A stretch of DNA of 64,000 bases, from contig NZ_FNHY01000010.1 of the NCBI RefSeq assembly GCF_900103605.1, positions 1-64,000 of the forward strand, written 5' to 3'. The translations under genes and the position numbers were made by a program. This document shows, piece after piece, positions 6,724 to 15,060 of this stretch. The stretch's first letter is position 1. Each line of letters opens with the position of its first letter. The DNA is from Psychrobacillus sp. OK028. GTDB taxonomy: Bacteria > Bacillota > Bacilli > Bacillales_A > Planococcaceae. The notes under the pieces are model-generated. The model did no database searches, was not told the DNA's origin, and saw only the letters and a program-made list of their open reading frames with translations.

Positions 6724-6803
6724 ACTCGTGGATTTTATTATTCTTATCGATTGTAAGGCACTTACCCAATAGCAGTCCACTGACAATCATGTAAATATTT
6801 GTA

Positions 6804-6876
6804 CTTAAACTAACGGGTGCTTTACTTCAAGAAGGAGTAAAGCTTTTTTCCTTTTTGAGCTAAAACAGCAGGTTAG
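6804..6876 (+). repeat. Interspersed attC-like repeat, copy 11
   Basis: ACTTAAACTAACGGGTGC, hairpin GCTTTACTTC / GAGTAAAGC followed by TTTTTTC, TTGAGCTAAAACAGCAGG and a truncated right end TTAGCAC. It is the last clearly recognisable full copy of the array. Confidence 0.85.
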
Positions 6877-6892
6877 CACAAAGAAAGAGAAG

Positions 6893-6925
6893 CCATACGA
6901 AGTGAAACTTCGTATAGTTTTTTTA
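6893..6925 (+). terminator. Intrinsic terminator
   Basis: The stem CATACGAAG / CTTCGTATaG with loop TGAAA is followed by TTTTTTT. It lies just after repeat copy 11 and would end transcription leaving the array. Confidence 0.7.
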
Positions 6926-7067
6926 GACTTTATATTATAATTCTGAAGGTTTCAGTATTGAAAGTTTTATTCTAAAGGTGTAAAATTACACTAAATGATA
7001 TAAATTGTAACTTTTTAAAAGGTGTGATGATAAATAGACAATAGAGAAAATTTATTGACAAGATAAG

Positions 7068-7400
7068 ATGGCTGAAATTATGGAGACTTCCAAAAAAACA
7101 CTTGTTCAAATTGAAAAAGGCAGGACTTTATCTGGTTGGACGAATGTAATTGCAGTCTGTGCATTGTTCAGGGATAGGGATTGTGAAATACTAATGTCTT
7201 TTTTAGGGGGCGAGCCCTTGGAAATAATCGAAACCATTGCACATAACGGTAACGACCTTAAGATAAATCAATGGGGTGAAGGGTGTGGTGGATAGAAATT
7301 GAGACAAAAGGCATTATCGCTTGCAGGAAAGTCTAATTAGCCAATATTATCGGATTCTCAATGGAAAGTATTATCGGTGGTATAGTTCTTTAAAGATGAA
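7068..7400 (+). pseudogene. Degraded XRE-type HTH regulator
   Basis: The open part (7068-7295) reads MAEIMETSKKTLVQIEKGRT and continues to FLGGEPLEIIE, the second half of an XRE-like helix-turn-helix plus linker. The expected first helices are absent: just upstream, in-frame QDK is preceded by TGA. After the stop, the protein continues in other frames, with VWW-EIETKG in one and SLISQYYRIL in another, so there are at least two frameshifts. The gene is therefore broken at both ends. The fold call rests on the KKTLVQIEKGR recognition-helix pattern. Confidence 0.65.
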
Positions 7401-7582
7401 TGTCAGTTCATTCGTTTAGATGAGCTAGCTCAAAATCTAAATTTTGGACTCGATAAAACTAAAGTTCGAGAATTCAATATTATAAAAGTATTAACAATTA
7501 GTTGCTCGTTCAATAACAGATAAATTGAAGTTGCAAACTATGAACTTACTGAGATATCAATAAATAAATTAGGAGGATCAAT
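7401..7582 (+). other. Decayed stretch with no intact gene
   Basis: A short open stretch encodes FIRLDELAQNLNFGLDKTKV with no start and an early stop, and looks like a remnant of a longer gene. I could not place it in a family. The AGGAGG of the next gene ends the stretch. Confidence 0.4.
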
Positions 7583-8008
7583 TTGAAATTATTTTTGAAA
7601 TTATTTACTACGGCATTCCTATCAGCTCTTTTATTTGGTGTCTGTTTCGGAATATTTATCGTAATTGAAAATTATTATGAAATTAATGCTTTTGATAACT
7701 TTGTAGGAGGATTTACTATGGGAAGCCTTTTTAGTTTTCCATTCTATTTCACGGTGGGCATCTTGTTTTCTTATTTGAACATTTGGATTACAAACAAGGT
7801 GAGTCCCAAAAAATCATACATCTTTGGTCTATTGATGTACTCATTATTAGGTTTAATAGTAGGAGTTGTTTTATTCCCTCCAGGGATATTTTACATTCGC
7901 GACATGCTCTATTTTTTGGGACTAGGTGTACTCGCTACTAATATATTCTATCATGTTTTATGTTTAGTAAATGTATTAGCAAAACGCAAAAATTTTATAA
8001 AAAGGTAA
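7583..8008 (+). CDS. Four-TM membrane protein, possibly UPF0715-like
   Basis: This 141-residue protein starts at TTG 7583 after a perfect AGGAGG. Four hydrophobic segments (about residues 6-30, 43-67, 79-101 and 107-131) with a basic C-terminus (KRKNFIKR) predict a small integral membrane protein with both ends in the cytoplasm. Size and span pattern recall the Bacillus UPF0715 proteins (such as YwlA), but no diagnostic motif supports that firmly. No full repeat copy follows it, so it marks the eroded right end of the array. Confidence 0.65.
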   Translation: MKLFLKLFTTAFLSALLFGVCFGIFIVIENYYEINAFDNFVGGFTMGSLFSFPFYFTVGILFSYLNIWITNKVSPKKSYIFGLLMYSLLGLIVGVVLFPPGIFYIRDMLYFLGLGVLATNIFYHVLCLVNVLAKRKNFIKR

Positions 8009-8331
8009 AAAATATTTTAATCGCTTTTCTTATGAACTAACCTGCACGCTGGTACAGTAAGCATAACTTCACAAAAATGAATAAATAACAGTGTGATAAC
8101 ATCACAGGTGTTAACTGAGGTTCAATTCCAACATTTGAATGATGTTATGATAAACGTATTTACAATCGTGAAATAGATGTCTGGTTGTAGGAAGAATTAT
8201 TTTGAATTAACGAATGAACTTTATTATTTGAAGTCGTTTGGCATTTGGAAGAAATATAGTTTTACACTTCCCAGGAAATCGGTTTCAATGAAAGAGTTAA
8301 GTTAGCTACTGAAAAGGTAATTTATTAGGAG
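8009..8331 (+). other. Gene-less stretch with possible eroded repeat ends
   Basis: There is no credible ORF. TTTTCTTATGAACTAACCTG at 8025-8044 resembles the middle part of the repeat (TTTTCTTATTGAACTAACG), and TTTTGAATTAACG near 8200 resembles the left end. These suggest decayed copies, but the matches are short. Confidence 0.35.
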
Positions 8332-8637
8332 GTGTGCAAAATAGATAAATTCACGAGATGGTTTATAGCTTCGTTTATATTAGGGATTATAGCGCTAATA
8401 GCAGTTTTTTTCGTGGAAGATATTGCTAGAGTAACTGGTGAAATGTATCATAGCGTATTGCTAGTTAGCACTATAACTATATTCATTTTAATTCTATCTT
8501 CGTTACTCAGTATTGTTAAAGCTAACTCAAATAGAAACAAAAGAGAAGTGGTGGTCTCCGCACTTTTTGCCATAATTCCTTTATCAGCATTAGTAATAAA
8601 TGGATTAATTTTTACTGTTTATTTTGTAGGAAAATAA
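8332..8637 (+). CDS. Three-TM membrane protein with an odd start
   Basis: The frame is open from GTG 8332, but that codon overlaps the AGGAGG ribosome binding site (8327-8332) and cannot be served by it. The codon at normal spacing (eight bases) is ATA 8341, giving MDKFTRWF if it initiates. Either a rare AUA start is used or an ATG has mutated. The protein (98-101 residues) has three hydrophobic segments and a basic loop NSNRNKREVVV. No family is recognised. If AUA does not work, this is a recently silenced gene. Confidence 0.5.
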   Translation: MCKIDKFTRWFIASFILGIIALIAVFFVEDIARVTGEMYHSVLLVSTITIFILILSSLLSIVKANSNRNKREVVVSALFAIIPLSALVINGLIFTVYFVGK

Positions 8638-8754
8638 AGTGGCTATTAATGGACCTTCAAATGGAATTGTTCATTTTGTGGAGGCTTGTATTGAACATTA
8701 AACTGTGTAAAGATAAATAAAAATGCACTTGCTAAACAATTAGGAGGAATTACA

Positions 8755-9321
8755 TTGCCGATGAATAATATGAATCTGCTTGTGGAAGATCGAGAAGAAT
8801 TATTAGGAATATTAAAGGACCGTTTTGAGAAAAATATGGAGCGGCATCCTGAAGTCGAATGGGCTAATGTTCAAGCAAAGCTAGAAACGAATAGTGAAAA
8901 GCTTTGGTCACTTCATGAGATGGAAAAAACCGAGGGTGAGCCAGATGTGGTCGGATATGATGAGGAGACGGACGAATATATATTCTTTGACTGTTCAGCA
9001 GAAAGTCCAAAGGGTCGCAGAAGTGTTTGTTTCGATCAGGAAGCGCTGGAGGCTAGAAAAAAACATAAACCTGAAAATAGTGCTGCTAATATGGCTGCTT
9101 CTATGGGTATTGAACTTCTAACGGAAGAACAATATCGTGCGTTACAGAAACTAGGGAAATTTGATATGAAAACGTCGAGCTGGGTGCAAACACCTGACAA
9201 TATCAGAAAACTTGGCGGTGCTCTTTTTTGTGATAGACGCTATGATACTGTCTTTGTGTATCATAATGGAGCAGATTCCTATTATGCTGCAAGGGGATTC
9301 CGGGGCTCTCTAAGGGTTTAG
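8755..9321 (+). CDS. DUF4256 domain protein
   Basis: This 188-residue protein is recognised as DUF4256 from its length and motifs: LKDRFEKNMERHPEVEW near the N-terminus, the central FFDCSAESPKGRRSVCFD, the AASMGIELLTEEQYR segment and a C-terminal GALFCDRRYDTVFVYHNGAD followed by YYAARGFRG. AGGAGG precedes TTG 8755; ATG 8761 is possible. The family is soluble and widespread in bacteria, with no established function. It is monocistronic or co-transcribed with the metallopeptidase 47 bases downstream. Confidence 0.85.
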   Translation: MPMNNMNLLVEDREELLGILKDRFEKNMERHPEVEWANVQAKLETNSEKLWSLHEMEKTEGEPDVVGYDEETDEYIFFDCSAESPKGRRSVCFDQEALEARKKHKPENSAANMAASMGIELLTEEQYRALQKLGKFDMKTSSWVQTPDNIRKLGGALFCDRRYDTVFVYHNGADSYYAARGFRGSLRV

Positions 9322-9368
9322 ATATTATAGGTAATAAAACTATGTACAACAGTTAAAAGAGGGTATTT

Positions 9369-10022
9369 ATGAAATTCGAAGTTGAAAATACTATGATTGA
9401 TTTTAATATTCAGTATGGAAATGGGAAGAAGCTGTCTATCCAAATAGATTCGGTGGGTTTCATTACTGTAAAAGCGCCAAAAGACAACAGTAAAGAAATG
9501 ATTATTAGTGCAATAGAAAGCAATGGCAAATGGATACTAGAAAAACTCGAGGAAATTAGAAAAGCTCGAGAATTACCCCAGGCAAGAGAGTATCATGCTC
9601 ATGGCAAGTTCTTGTACATGGGAAAAGAAAGGCCTCTTCATGAATTAATAAATTGTAGTGATGTAAATGAAGAGGTACTCAAAAAAAGACTCAAGAAATT
9701 TTATATGGCTAGGTGTAAGGAAATTGTAGAGAAACGTATAAAAATTTATCAAAAACAGCTAAAAGTAAAGCCTAAAATCATTGAAATAGTAGAATCTAAA
9801 GTCAAGTGGGGGAGTTGTAGTTCGGATAGAAAGATTACGTTTAATTTTCGTCTGGCTATGGCTCCAATAGAAGTAATCGATTATGTGATAATTCATGAAT
9901 TATGTCATATAACCCATATGAATCATGATCGATCATTTTGGAGACGGGTTGGCAGTGTTATGCCAGATTATAAAGAGAAGGAAGAGTATCTAGCAAGGCA
10001 CAGTCATTCGATGCTACTTTAA
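9369..10022 (+). CDS. YgjP-like (DUF45/WLM) zinc metallopeptidase
   Basis: This 217-residue protein carries H176-E-L-C-H180 followed by H186 (HITHMNHDRSFW), the zinc-binding pattern of the YgjP/M48-like clan. The preceding KWGSCSS-x(3)-ITFNFRLAMAP is a family signature. The N-terminal half is a beta-rich domain that includes KAPKDNSKEMI. It starts at ATG 9369 after AGAGGG. These proteins are predicted cytoplasmic proteases, often linked to restriction or defence modules, though no such neighbour is present. A hairpin follows the stop. Confidence 0.88.
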   Translation: MKFEVENTMIDFNIQYGNGKKLSIQIDSVGFITVKAPKDNSKEMIISAIESNGKWILEKLEEIRKARELPQAREYHAHGKFLYMGKERPLHELINCSDVNEEVLKKRLKKFYMARCKEIVEKRIKIYQKQLKVKPKIIEIVESKVKWGSCSSDRKITFNFRLAMAPIEVIDYVIIHELCHITHMNHDRSFWRRVGSVMPDYKEKEEYLARHSHSMLL

Positions 10023-10062
10023 AAGCGGTCACATTTCTAAATGAGTGTGGCTGTTTTTGTGT
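10023..10062 (+). terminator. Probable terminator after the YgjP-like gene
   Basis: An imperfect hairpin (GCGGTCACATTT / AAATGAGTGTGGCTG) is followed by TTTTTGTG, immediately after the stop codon. Confidence 0.6.
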
Positions 10063-10266
10063 TAAATCCTGAATTTGATAAAACAGTCTATTATTAACTA
10101 AAGATAATATGTTTTATCACTTATTCGATTTTCAACTGTAATACAAATCTAACTAATTATATTCATTGTGCCTTTATCCTCCGTGTACCTTATTTGTTGG
10201 CATATTTTAAAGAGAGGGGAAAATTTATATTTATTGTCCTCTTTGATTAATTTATAGGGGGGAGGA

Positions 10267-10455
10267 ATGGACATGCTGTTTTTTGATAATGAAATACAGA
10301 AAGTGATTAAAAAAGTGGGACCGTCGGAATGGAATAAAATGCGATTACAAGACCCTCGCATCAATGGACAAATGCTGAAGGATCTGATTGCCAGGAAGAC
10401 GAGAGCAAATGAAGAAGAGAATCATAGAAATCGCTTATTGAACGGAGATAACTAA
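10267..10455 (+). CDS. Hypothetical 62-residue protein
   Basis: A very strong GGGGGGAGG lies just before ATG 10267 (ATG 10273 has the better spacing). The protein is charged, with helical stretches (FFDNEIQKVIKKVGPSEWNK and MLKDLIARKTRANEEENHR), no signal peptide and no membrane span. The binding site and a terminator right after the stop support expression. I recognise no family. Confidence 0.6.
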   Translation: MDMLFFDNEIQKVIKKVGPSEWNKMRLQDPRINGQMLKDLIARKTRANEEENHRNRLLNGDN

Positions 10456-10462
10456 GTAGTAT

Positions 10463-10506
10463 AAAAAGACGTTGCTTCACCTGGAAGGGTGTGGCTACGT
10501 CTTTCT
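10463..10506 (+). terminator. Intrinsic terminator
   Basis: AAAGACGT and ACGTCTTT arms enclose a second small hairpin (CACC ... GGGTGTGG), followed by a CTTTCTACTTT run. Confidence 0.6.
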
Positions 10507-10553
10507 ACTTTATAAATTCCATTTATAGAGGTTTTACCAGAAAACAAAAATTA

Positions 10554-10612
10554 AGGTATAGGCAAGGAATTAGTAAAGTGGATGTTAAAGGACTTGGGAA
10601 TATATATATGTT
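10554..10612 (+). pseudogene. Remnant of a GNAT acetyltransferase
   Basis: The codons GIGKELVKWMLKDLG match the acetyl-CoA binding helix of GNAT enzymes (consensus GxGxxL). After one frameshift the sequence continues IYMLDF, the following strand. The start and the rest of the enzyme are missing. The remaining stretch to 10755 shows nothing else convincing, although one frame is open into the next gene. Confidence 0.5.
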
Positions 10613-10755
10613 GGATTTCAGAAACTTTTAAATGCAATCTGGAATATTTAAAATAAATATTAGTTAAATTCAATCGATTTTTTAGAAACGAAGAAGGAAA
10701 ATGGATAGAAACAGCGAATGTAGATAAAGCTAGCAAAGAAAAAGGAGCCGATCAA

Positions 10756-11178
10756 ATGGACACTAATCATTCGACAATTACAGTTGAGGCAAAAGTACAA
10801 GCACCAGTTGAAAAAGTATGGGAATATTGGACAGAGCCAGAGCATATAACAAAGTGGAATAATGCCTCTGAGGATTGGCATACTCCACATGCTGAAAATG
10901 ATCTAAGAGCAGGTGGGAAATTTGTTACGAGAATGGAAGCGAAGGATGGCAGTTTTGGTTTTGACTTTGGAGGGATTTACGATGAAGTGCTTATTCATGA
11001 ATTCATTTCTTATAAAATGGAGGATGGAAGAAAAGTAGAAATCACTTTTATCCCACAAGACAACGCAACTAAGGTGGTAGAGGTTTTCGATCCTGAAACA
11101 ACAAATCCAATTGAAATGCAGCAAGAAGGCTGGCAGGCAATTTTAGATAATTTTAAAAAGTACGTGGAGCAGCAATAG
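10756..11178 (+). CDS. SRPBCC / AHSA1-type ligand-binding protein
   Basis: This 140-residue protein begins with ITVEAKVQAPVEKVWEYWTE and contains EHITKWNNASEDWHTP, the N-terminal strand-helix pattern of AHSA1-like START-fold proteins. It ends with the family's long C-terminal helix (GWQAILDNFKKYVE). AAAGGAG precedes ATG 10756. Members bind hydrophobic ligands, and many Bacillus copies are uncharacterised. The frame is open upstream for about 28 codons, but without a start. A strong terminator follows. Confidence 0.85.
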   Translation: MDTNHSTITVEAKVQAPVEKVWEYWTEPEHITKWNNASEDWHTPHAENDLRAGGKFVTRMEAKDGSFGFDFGGIYDEVLIHEFISYKMEDGRKVEITFIPQDNATKVVEVFDPETTNPIEMQQEGWQAILDNFKKYVEQQ

Positions 11179-11184
11179 TTTTAA

Positions 11185-11237
11185 TAAGGTGCCTCGTTTC
11201 TAATACATACAACATTGTATTAGAACGAGGCACCTTT
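11185..11237 (+). terminator. Strong intrinsic terminator
   Basis: The arms AAGGTGCCTCGTT-CTAATACA and its complement form a stem of about 21 bp around a short loop, followed by TTTT. It separates the SRPBCC gene from the ANT(6) gene. Confidence 0.85.
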
Positions 11238-11252
11238 TACGACAGGAGGCGA

Positions 11253-12131
11253 ATGGGCTTGAGATCCCCAGATGAAATGCTGGAGTTAGTTTTGACTTTT
11301 GCAAAGAATGACGAAAGAATTCGTGCAGTAGGACTAAATGGTTCGCGGACTAATCCCAATGTACCAAAGGATATATTTCAGGATTTTGATATAGTTTACC
11401 TTGTGACTGATATAAAGTCATTTATAGAAGACCGTGAATGGATAGATGTATTCGGGGAACGAATTATTATGCAAACTCCCGAGGATATGTCCATGTTCCC
11501 CAAAACTTTAGGTGAGAGATTTTCCTATCTCCTACTGTTTACGGATGGAAATCGACTTGACCTAACACTTATTCCGACAGAGGAAGCAGATAAGTATTGT
11601 AAAGAGGATAAGTTAACGATTATTCTTCTGGACAAGGATAACAGGTTACCAGAAGTTGCGCCACCAACCGACCAGGATTATTGGGTACAGCGTCCTACTG
11701 CACAATATTTTGCAGATTGCTGCAACGAATTTTGGTGGGTTTCTACATATGTGGCAAAGGGATTATGGAGAATCGAAATTCTTTATGCTCAAGAGTATTT
11801 AAATACTATTCTTAGACCTATGCTCATCCAAATGCTTGAATGGAAGGTTGGCATAGAACACGATTATTCCGTTAGTATAGGTAAAAGCGGTAAATACTTG
11901 GAGAAATATCTTTCAATAAAAGAATGGCAAGAGCTCCTCTCTACATTTGCCAATGGAAGTTATGAAGATGTTTGGAGCGGGTTATTTTCCATGGTAAATC
12001 TATTCCGATCTACAGCTGAATATGTTGCTAATAGATTAGAATTTTACTACCCAAGTACAGAGTATGAAAAAGTTACTACTTATCTAGAGCATATTAAAAA
12101 CTTACCTCCTACCGCACCGGAAATTTATTAA
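11253..12131 (+). CDS. aadK: Aminoglycoside 6-adenylyltransferase, ANT(6) / AadK family
   Basis: This 292-residue protein has the nucleotidyltransferase signature G30-S-R, with D44-x-D46 (FQDFDIVYLV) as metal ligands, and the conserved SYLLLFTDGNRLDLTLIP and CNEFWWVSTYVAKGLWR segments of ANT(6) enzymes. The family transfers AMP from ATP to the 6-OH of streptomycin, and chromosomal aadK copies are intrinsic in Bacillus. ACAGGAGG precedes ATG 11253. No mobile element flanks it, so it is probably an intrinsic gene. Substrate range cannot be read from the sequence. Confidence 0.9.
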   Translation: MGLRSPDEMLELVLTFAKNDERIRAVGLNGSRTNPNVPKDIFQDFDIVYLVTDIKSFIEDREWIDVFGERIIMQTPEDMSMFPKTLGERFSYLLLFTDGNRLDLTLIPTEEADKYCKEDKLTIILLDKDNRLPEVAPPTDQDYWVQRPTAQYFADCCNEFWWVSTYVAKGLWRIEILYAQEYLNTILRPMLIQMLEWKVGIEHDYSVSIGKSGKYLEKYLSIKEWQELLSTFANGSYEDVWSGLFSMVNLFRSTAEYVANRLEFYYPSTEYEKVTTYLEHIKNLPPTAPEIY

Positions 12132-12142
12132 TGTAATCTAAA

Positions 12143-12184
12143 TCTAAAGCAAGAAAGTTCAGCAGTGAATTTTCTTGCTTTTAT
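12143..12184 (+). terminator. Terminator after the ANT(6) gene
   Basis: AAAGCAAGAAA and TTTCTTGCTTTT form a stem around GTTCAGCAGTGAAT and end in T residues. An apparent 67-codon ORF starting here is judged spurious. Confidence 0.7.
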
Positions 12185-12306
12185 TTATTATCAAAATGAT
12201 TTTTGCTCAGTAGTAATATATTCGGGAAAATATACGCATCCTAAATTAATTCCCATACTCATAATTTTCACAATATTTTACATGAAACATCTTGTAATTA
12301 ATAAAA

Positions 12307-12358
12307 TTTACAAAACCTTTACAAAGGAAGTAGCTAAAATTTACACTAGGCATATATT
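12307..12358 (+). promoter_or_regulatory. Pho box and promoter of the pst operon
   Basis: TTTACA occurs at 12307, 12318 and 12340, in exact 11 bp phase (12329 is degenerate), with a further TTTACA at 12277. PhoP of Bacillus binds TT(A/T)ACA-like repeats spaced in this way. A -10-like TATATT lies at 12353-12358, with no good -35, as expected for a PhoP-activated promoter. The operon should be induced by phosphate starvation. Confidence 0.75.
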
Positions 12359-12418
12359 CTACAATTAGACAAAATTCGTCATCGAAAAATACCTAACAAT
12401 ATTTCTTGGAGGTAAGAA

Positions 12419-13258
12419 ATGATCAGTTTGAAAAAAGTAAAAATTGGATTATTAATGCTGGCTATTTTCACAATACTATCAGCATGTACGAACGACAAAA
12501 ATGATACACAAGAGACAGCTGGCAATCATGCTACAGTATCTATTTCAGGATCTACATCTGTTGGACCCCTTGCTGAAAAACTAGCAGCAAAATATACAGA
12601 AGAAAACAACACAAACATAGAGATAAATCAAATTGGTTCATCCGCAGGAATTACGAACGCAATCAGTGGAGTGTCCGAAATAGGGATGTCCTCGCGAGAT
12701 TTAAAGGACGAGGAAGTAGCGAGTGGCTTACAGGAAATCGTTATAGCTTATGATGGAATTGTTGTAGTAACTCATCCAAGTAACAAAGTCAAAGATCTTA
12801 CGATGGAGCAGATTAAACAGATTTTCACTGGAAAAGTGACAAACTGGAAAGAACTTGGCGGAGATGATATGGAAATCGTAGTTGTTTCCCGCGAGGATGG
12901 TTCTGGTTCTCGAGATGCTTTCCAAGAAATCGTAGACTATAGTTCCGGCGAGTTAATAAGAAACTCGATTATCGCAAGTGGTAATGGAAATATTAAAACA
13001 ACCGTCGCGAACAATAAGCATGCTGTTGGTTTTATCTCATTTGAATATATCGATGAATCTATTTCAACAATTGATATTGATGGAGTAGAGGCTACTGCAG
13101 AAAATGTTCTACAACAAAAATACAGCCTGTCTAGGCCGTTTTTGTTTGTTCATAAAGAAGGAAAATTAACAGAAGCAGGACAACGTTTTATTGATTTTAT
13201 ATTAAGTGAAGATGGACAGAAAATTGCAGCTGAGGCAGGAGCAATACCAGTAAAATAG
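12419..13258 (+). CDS. pstS: Phosphate ABC transporter substrate-binding lipoprotein PstS
   Basis: This 279-residue lipoprotein (lipobox LSAC, Cys23) has the phosphate-binding segment SGSTSVGPLAEKLA, the central IGMSSRDLKDEE and VVSREDGSGSRDAF, both typical of PstS. It captures phosphate outside the membrane and delivers it to PstCA. It starts at ATG 12419 after GGAGG. It is the first gene of pstS-pstC-pstA-pstB-phoU, behind Pho-box repeats. The length is normal for Bacillus. Confidence 0.95.
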   Translation: MISLKKVKIGLLMLAIFTILSACTNDKNDTQETAGNHATVSISGSTSVGPLAEKLAAKYTEENNTNIEINQIGSSAGITNAISGVSEIGMSSRDLKDEEVASGLQEIVIAYDGIVVVTHPSNKVKDLTMEQIKQIFTGKVTNWKELGGDDMEIVVVSREDGSGSRDAFQEIVDYSSGELIRNSIIASGNGNIKTTVANNKHAVGFISFEYIDESISTIDIDGVEATAENVLQQKYSLSRPFLFVHKEGKLTEAGQRFIDFILSEDGQKIAAEAGAIPVK

Positions 13259-13316
13259 ATTGATTTTATAAGGAAGACAACAACATAATTTTTGACTTAA
13301 TTTTGGAGGAATAAGA

Positions 13317-14231
13317 GTGTCTATCCCAACAACTAACAAGCAAACCGTAGAAATCGGCAAAGCAAACAAAAGGAAATATATGCTAGAGAGAATGTCGCAA
13401 AGAGTATTCTTAATCTGTGCACTTCTCTCCGTAATAACTTTATTGTTAATCATTGGATTTGTATTTTATAAAGGAGCTCATCCCTTTGTAGCGGAGGGCT
13501 ATAGCTTTAAAGATTTTATATTTGGTCAGGATTGGGTACCAAGTGAGGATAAATTCGGCATATTCCCGATGATTGTTGCATCTATTTTCGCAACAATTGG
13601 AGCGTTGATCATTGGTGTTCCTATTGGCTTATTTACGGCTATTTTCTTAGCAGAAATTGCTACAAAAAAGGTAGCTAAAATTATTTCACCAGCAATCCAA
13701 CTGCTAGCGGGAATCCCATCTGTATTATATGGGGTATTTGGACTCGCTATTATTGTACCTTTTTTACAAAACACTTTTGGTTTAGTGAAAGGTCAAAGTT
13801 TAATAGCTGTTATTCTTGTGCTAGCGATCATGATGCTACCAACTATTGTAACTGTAGCAGAAACGGCAATTCGTGCTGTCCCACAAACCTATCGTGAAGG
13901 TTCATTAGCCCTTGGTGTATCTCAAATAGGAACAATATTTAAAGTTATTGTCCCAGCAGCCAAATCAGGTATTATGACGGCTATCGTATTAGGTTTAGGA
14001 CGTGCAATTGGAGAAACGATGGCAGTTATCTTAGTAGCTGGTAATAGTTTAATCGTGCCAACGAGCTTAACAGATAGTGTTCGTCCACTAACGACTAATA
14101 TTGCATTAGAAATGGGTTATGCATTCGGTACCCATCAAGAAATGTTATTTGCAACTGGGATTGTTTTATTCTCATTTATCTTAATACTAAACTTCGTATT
14201 AGCGAAAATAAGTGCAAAGGGAGGTAACTAA
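13317..14231 (+). CDS. pstC: Phosphate ABC transporter permease PstC
   Basis: This 304-residue permease has an N-terminal span (about 41-61), a cluster of spans in the C-terminal domain and the EAA loop around REGSLALGVSQ. Motifs LLAGIPSVLYGVFGL and GRAIGETMAVILVAGNS are diagnostic for PstC/PstA. GGAGG precedes the GTG start. It forms the channel with PstA. The gene ends one base before pstA, indicating translational coupling. Confidence 0.95.
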   Translation: MSIPTTNKQTVEIGKANKRKYMLERMSQRVFLICALLSVITLLLIIGFVFYKGAHPFVAEGYSFKDFIFGQDWVPSEDKFGIFPMIVASIFATIGALIIGVPIGLFTAIFLAEIATKKVAKIISPAIQLLAGIPSVLYGVFGLAIIVPFLQNTFGLVKGQSLIAVILVLAIMMLPTIVTVAETAIRAVPQTYREGSLALGVSQIGTIFKVIVPAAKSGIMTAIVLGLGRAIGETMAVILVAGNSLIVPTSLTDSVRPLTTNIALEMGYAFGTHQEMLFATGIVLFSFILILNFVLAKISAKGGN

Positions 14232-14232
14232 G

Positions 14233-15060
14233 ATGAGACAATTCAAAGATAACTTTTTCCGTGGGCTTTTATGGTTATCCGCTATCTTATCGGTTGCCGT
14301 CCTAGTGATGATTGTTGGATTTATCTTTTATAAAGGGATTGGCTTAATCAGCTTCGATTTCATCTTTGGTGATTATTCACCAGCTGGTGGTGGTGGTATT
14401 TGGCCAATGATTATAACAACTATTTACACAGTTCTTATTTCGTTAGTCATTGCAACGCCAATTGGAATTTTAGCAGCGGTTTATTTGCAGGAATACGCTA
14501 AACAAGGGCGATTAGTGAGACTAATACGCTTTGCAACAGAAAGTTTAACAGGGATTCCATCCATCATTTATGGATTGTTTGGAGCCGTATTCTTTGTCAC
14601 AACCTTAAAATTGGGTATGTCGATTTTAGCAGCTTCCTTGACCTTAACGATTATAGTACTACCTGTAATCATTCGTACAACAGAAGAAGCTTTAAAAACA
14701 GTGCCACGTTCGTATCGTGAAGGATCCTTAGCCTTAGGGACAACCAAACTACAAACACTATATAAAGTGATATTACCAAGTTCAATGCCGGGGATTTTAT
14801 CTGGTATTATCCTTTCCGTTGGACGAATCGTTGGAGAATCAGCTGCCATATTCTTAACTGCAGGTACAGTAGCAGCTATGCCTGATAGCATTCTATCTTC
14901 AGCTAGAACATTAACTGTTCATGCGTATTTAGTTACACAAGAGTCTGGAGATATTGAACTAGCAGCTGCAGTGGGTATTGTGTTAATCGTAATTATTTTA
15001 GCAATCAATCTTTCCGCAACATATATATCGAAAAAATTTAACAAAGCAACCAATAAGTAA
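14233..15060 (+). CDS. pstA: Phosphate ABC transporter permease PstA
   Basis: This 275-residue permease starts at ATG 14233, eight bases after GGGAGG that lies inside the end of pstC. It has multiple membrane spans, the segment TESLTGIPSIIYGLFG, the EAA loop REGSLALGTTKLQ and GRIVGESAAIFLTAG. It pairs with PstC. A gap of 80 bases separates it from pstB. Confidence 0.94.
   Translation: MRQFKDNFFRGLLWLSAILSVAVLVMIVGFIFYKGIGLISFDFIFGDYSPAGGGGIWPMIITTIYTVLISLVIATPIGILAAVYLQEYAKQGRLVRLIRFATESLTGIPSIIYGLFGAVFFVTTLKLGMSILAASLTLTIIVLPVIIRTTEEALKTVPRSYREGSLALGTTKLQTLYKVILPSSMPGILSGIILSVGRIVGESAAIFLTAGTVAAMPDSILSSARTLTVHAYLVTQESGDIELAAAVGIVLIVIILAINLSATYISKKFNKATNK

Noticed and set aside
105-6876. The array as a classical mobile integron
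   Set aside because: No intI-like gene or attI is visible, and the repeats are internally conserved with a terminator hairpin, unlike attC. It is kept as integron-like only.
11253-12131. The ANT(6) gene as a recently acquired resistance gene
   Set aside because: No insertion sequence, repeat or change in base composition flanks it, and aadK-type genes are intrinsic in Bacillus chromosomes.
12165-12368. A 67-codon frame upstream of pstS
   Set aside because: It has no binding site, overlaps the terminator of the ANT(6) gene and runs through the Pho-box promoter region.
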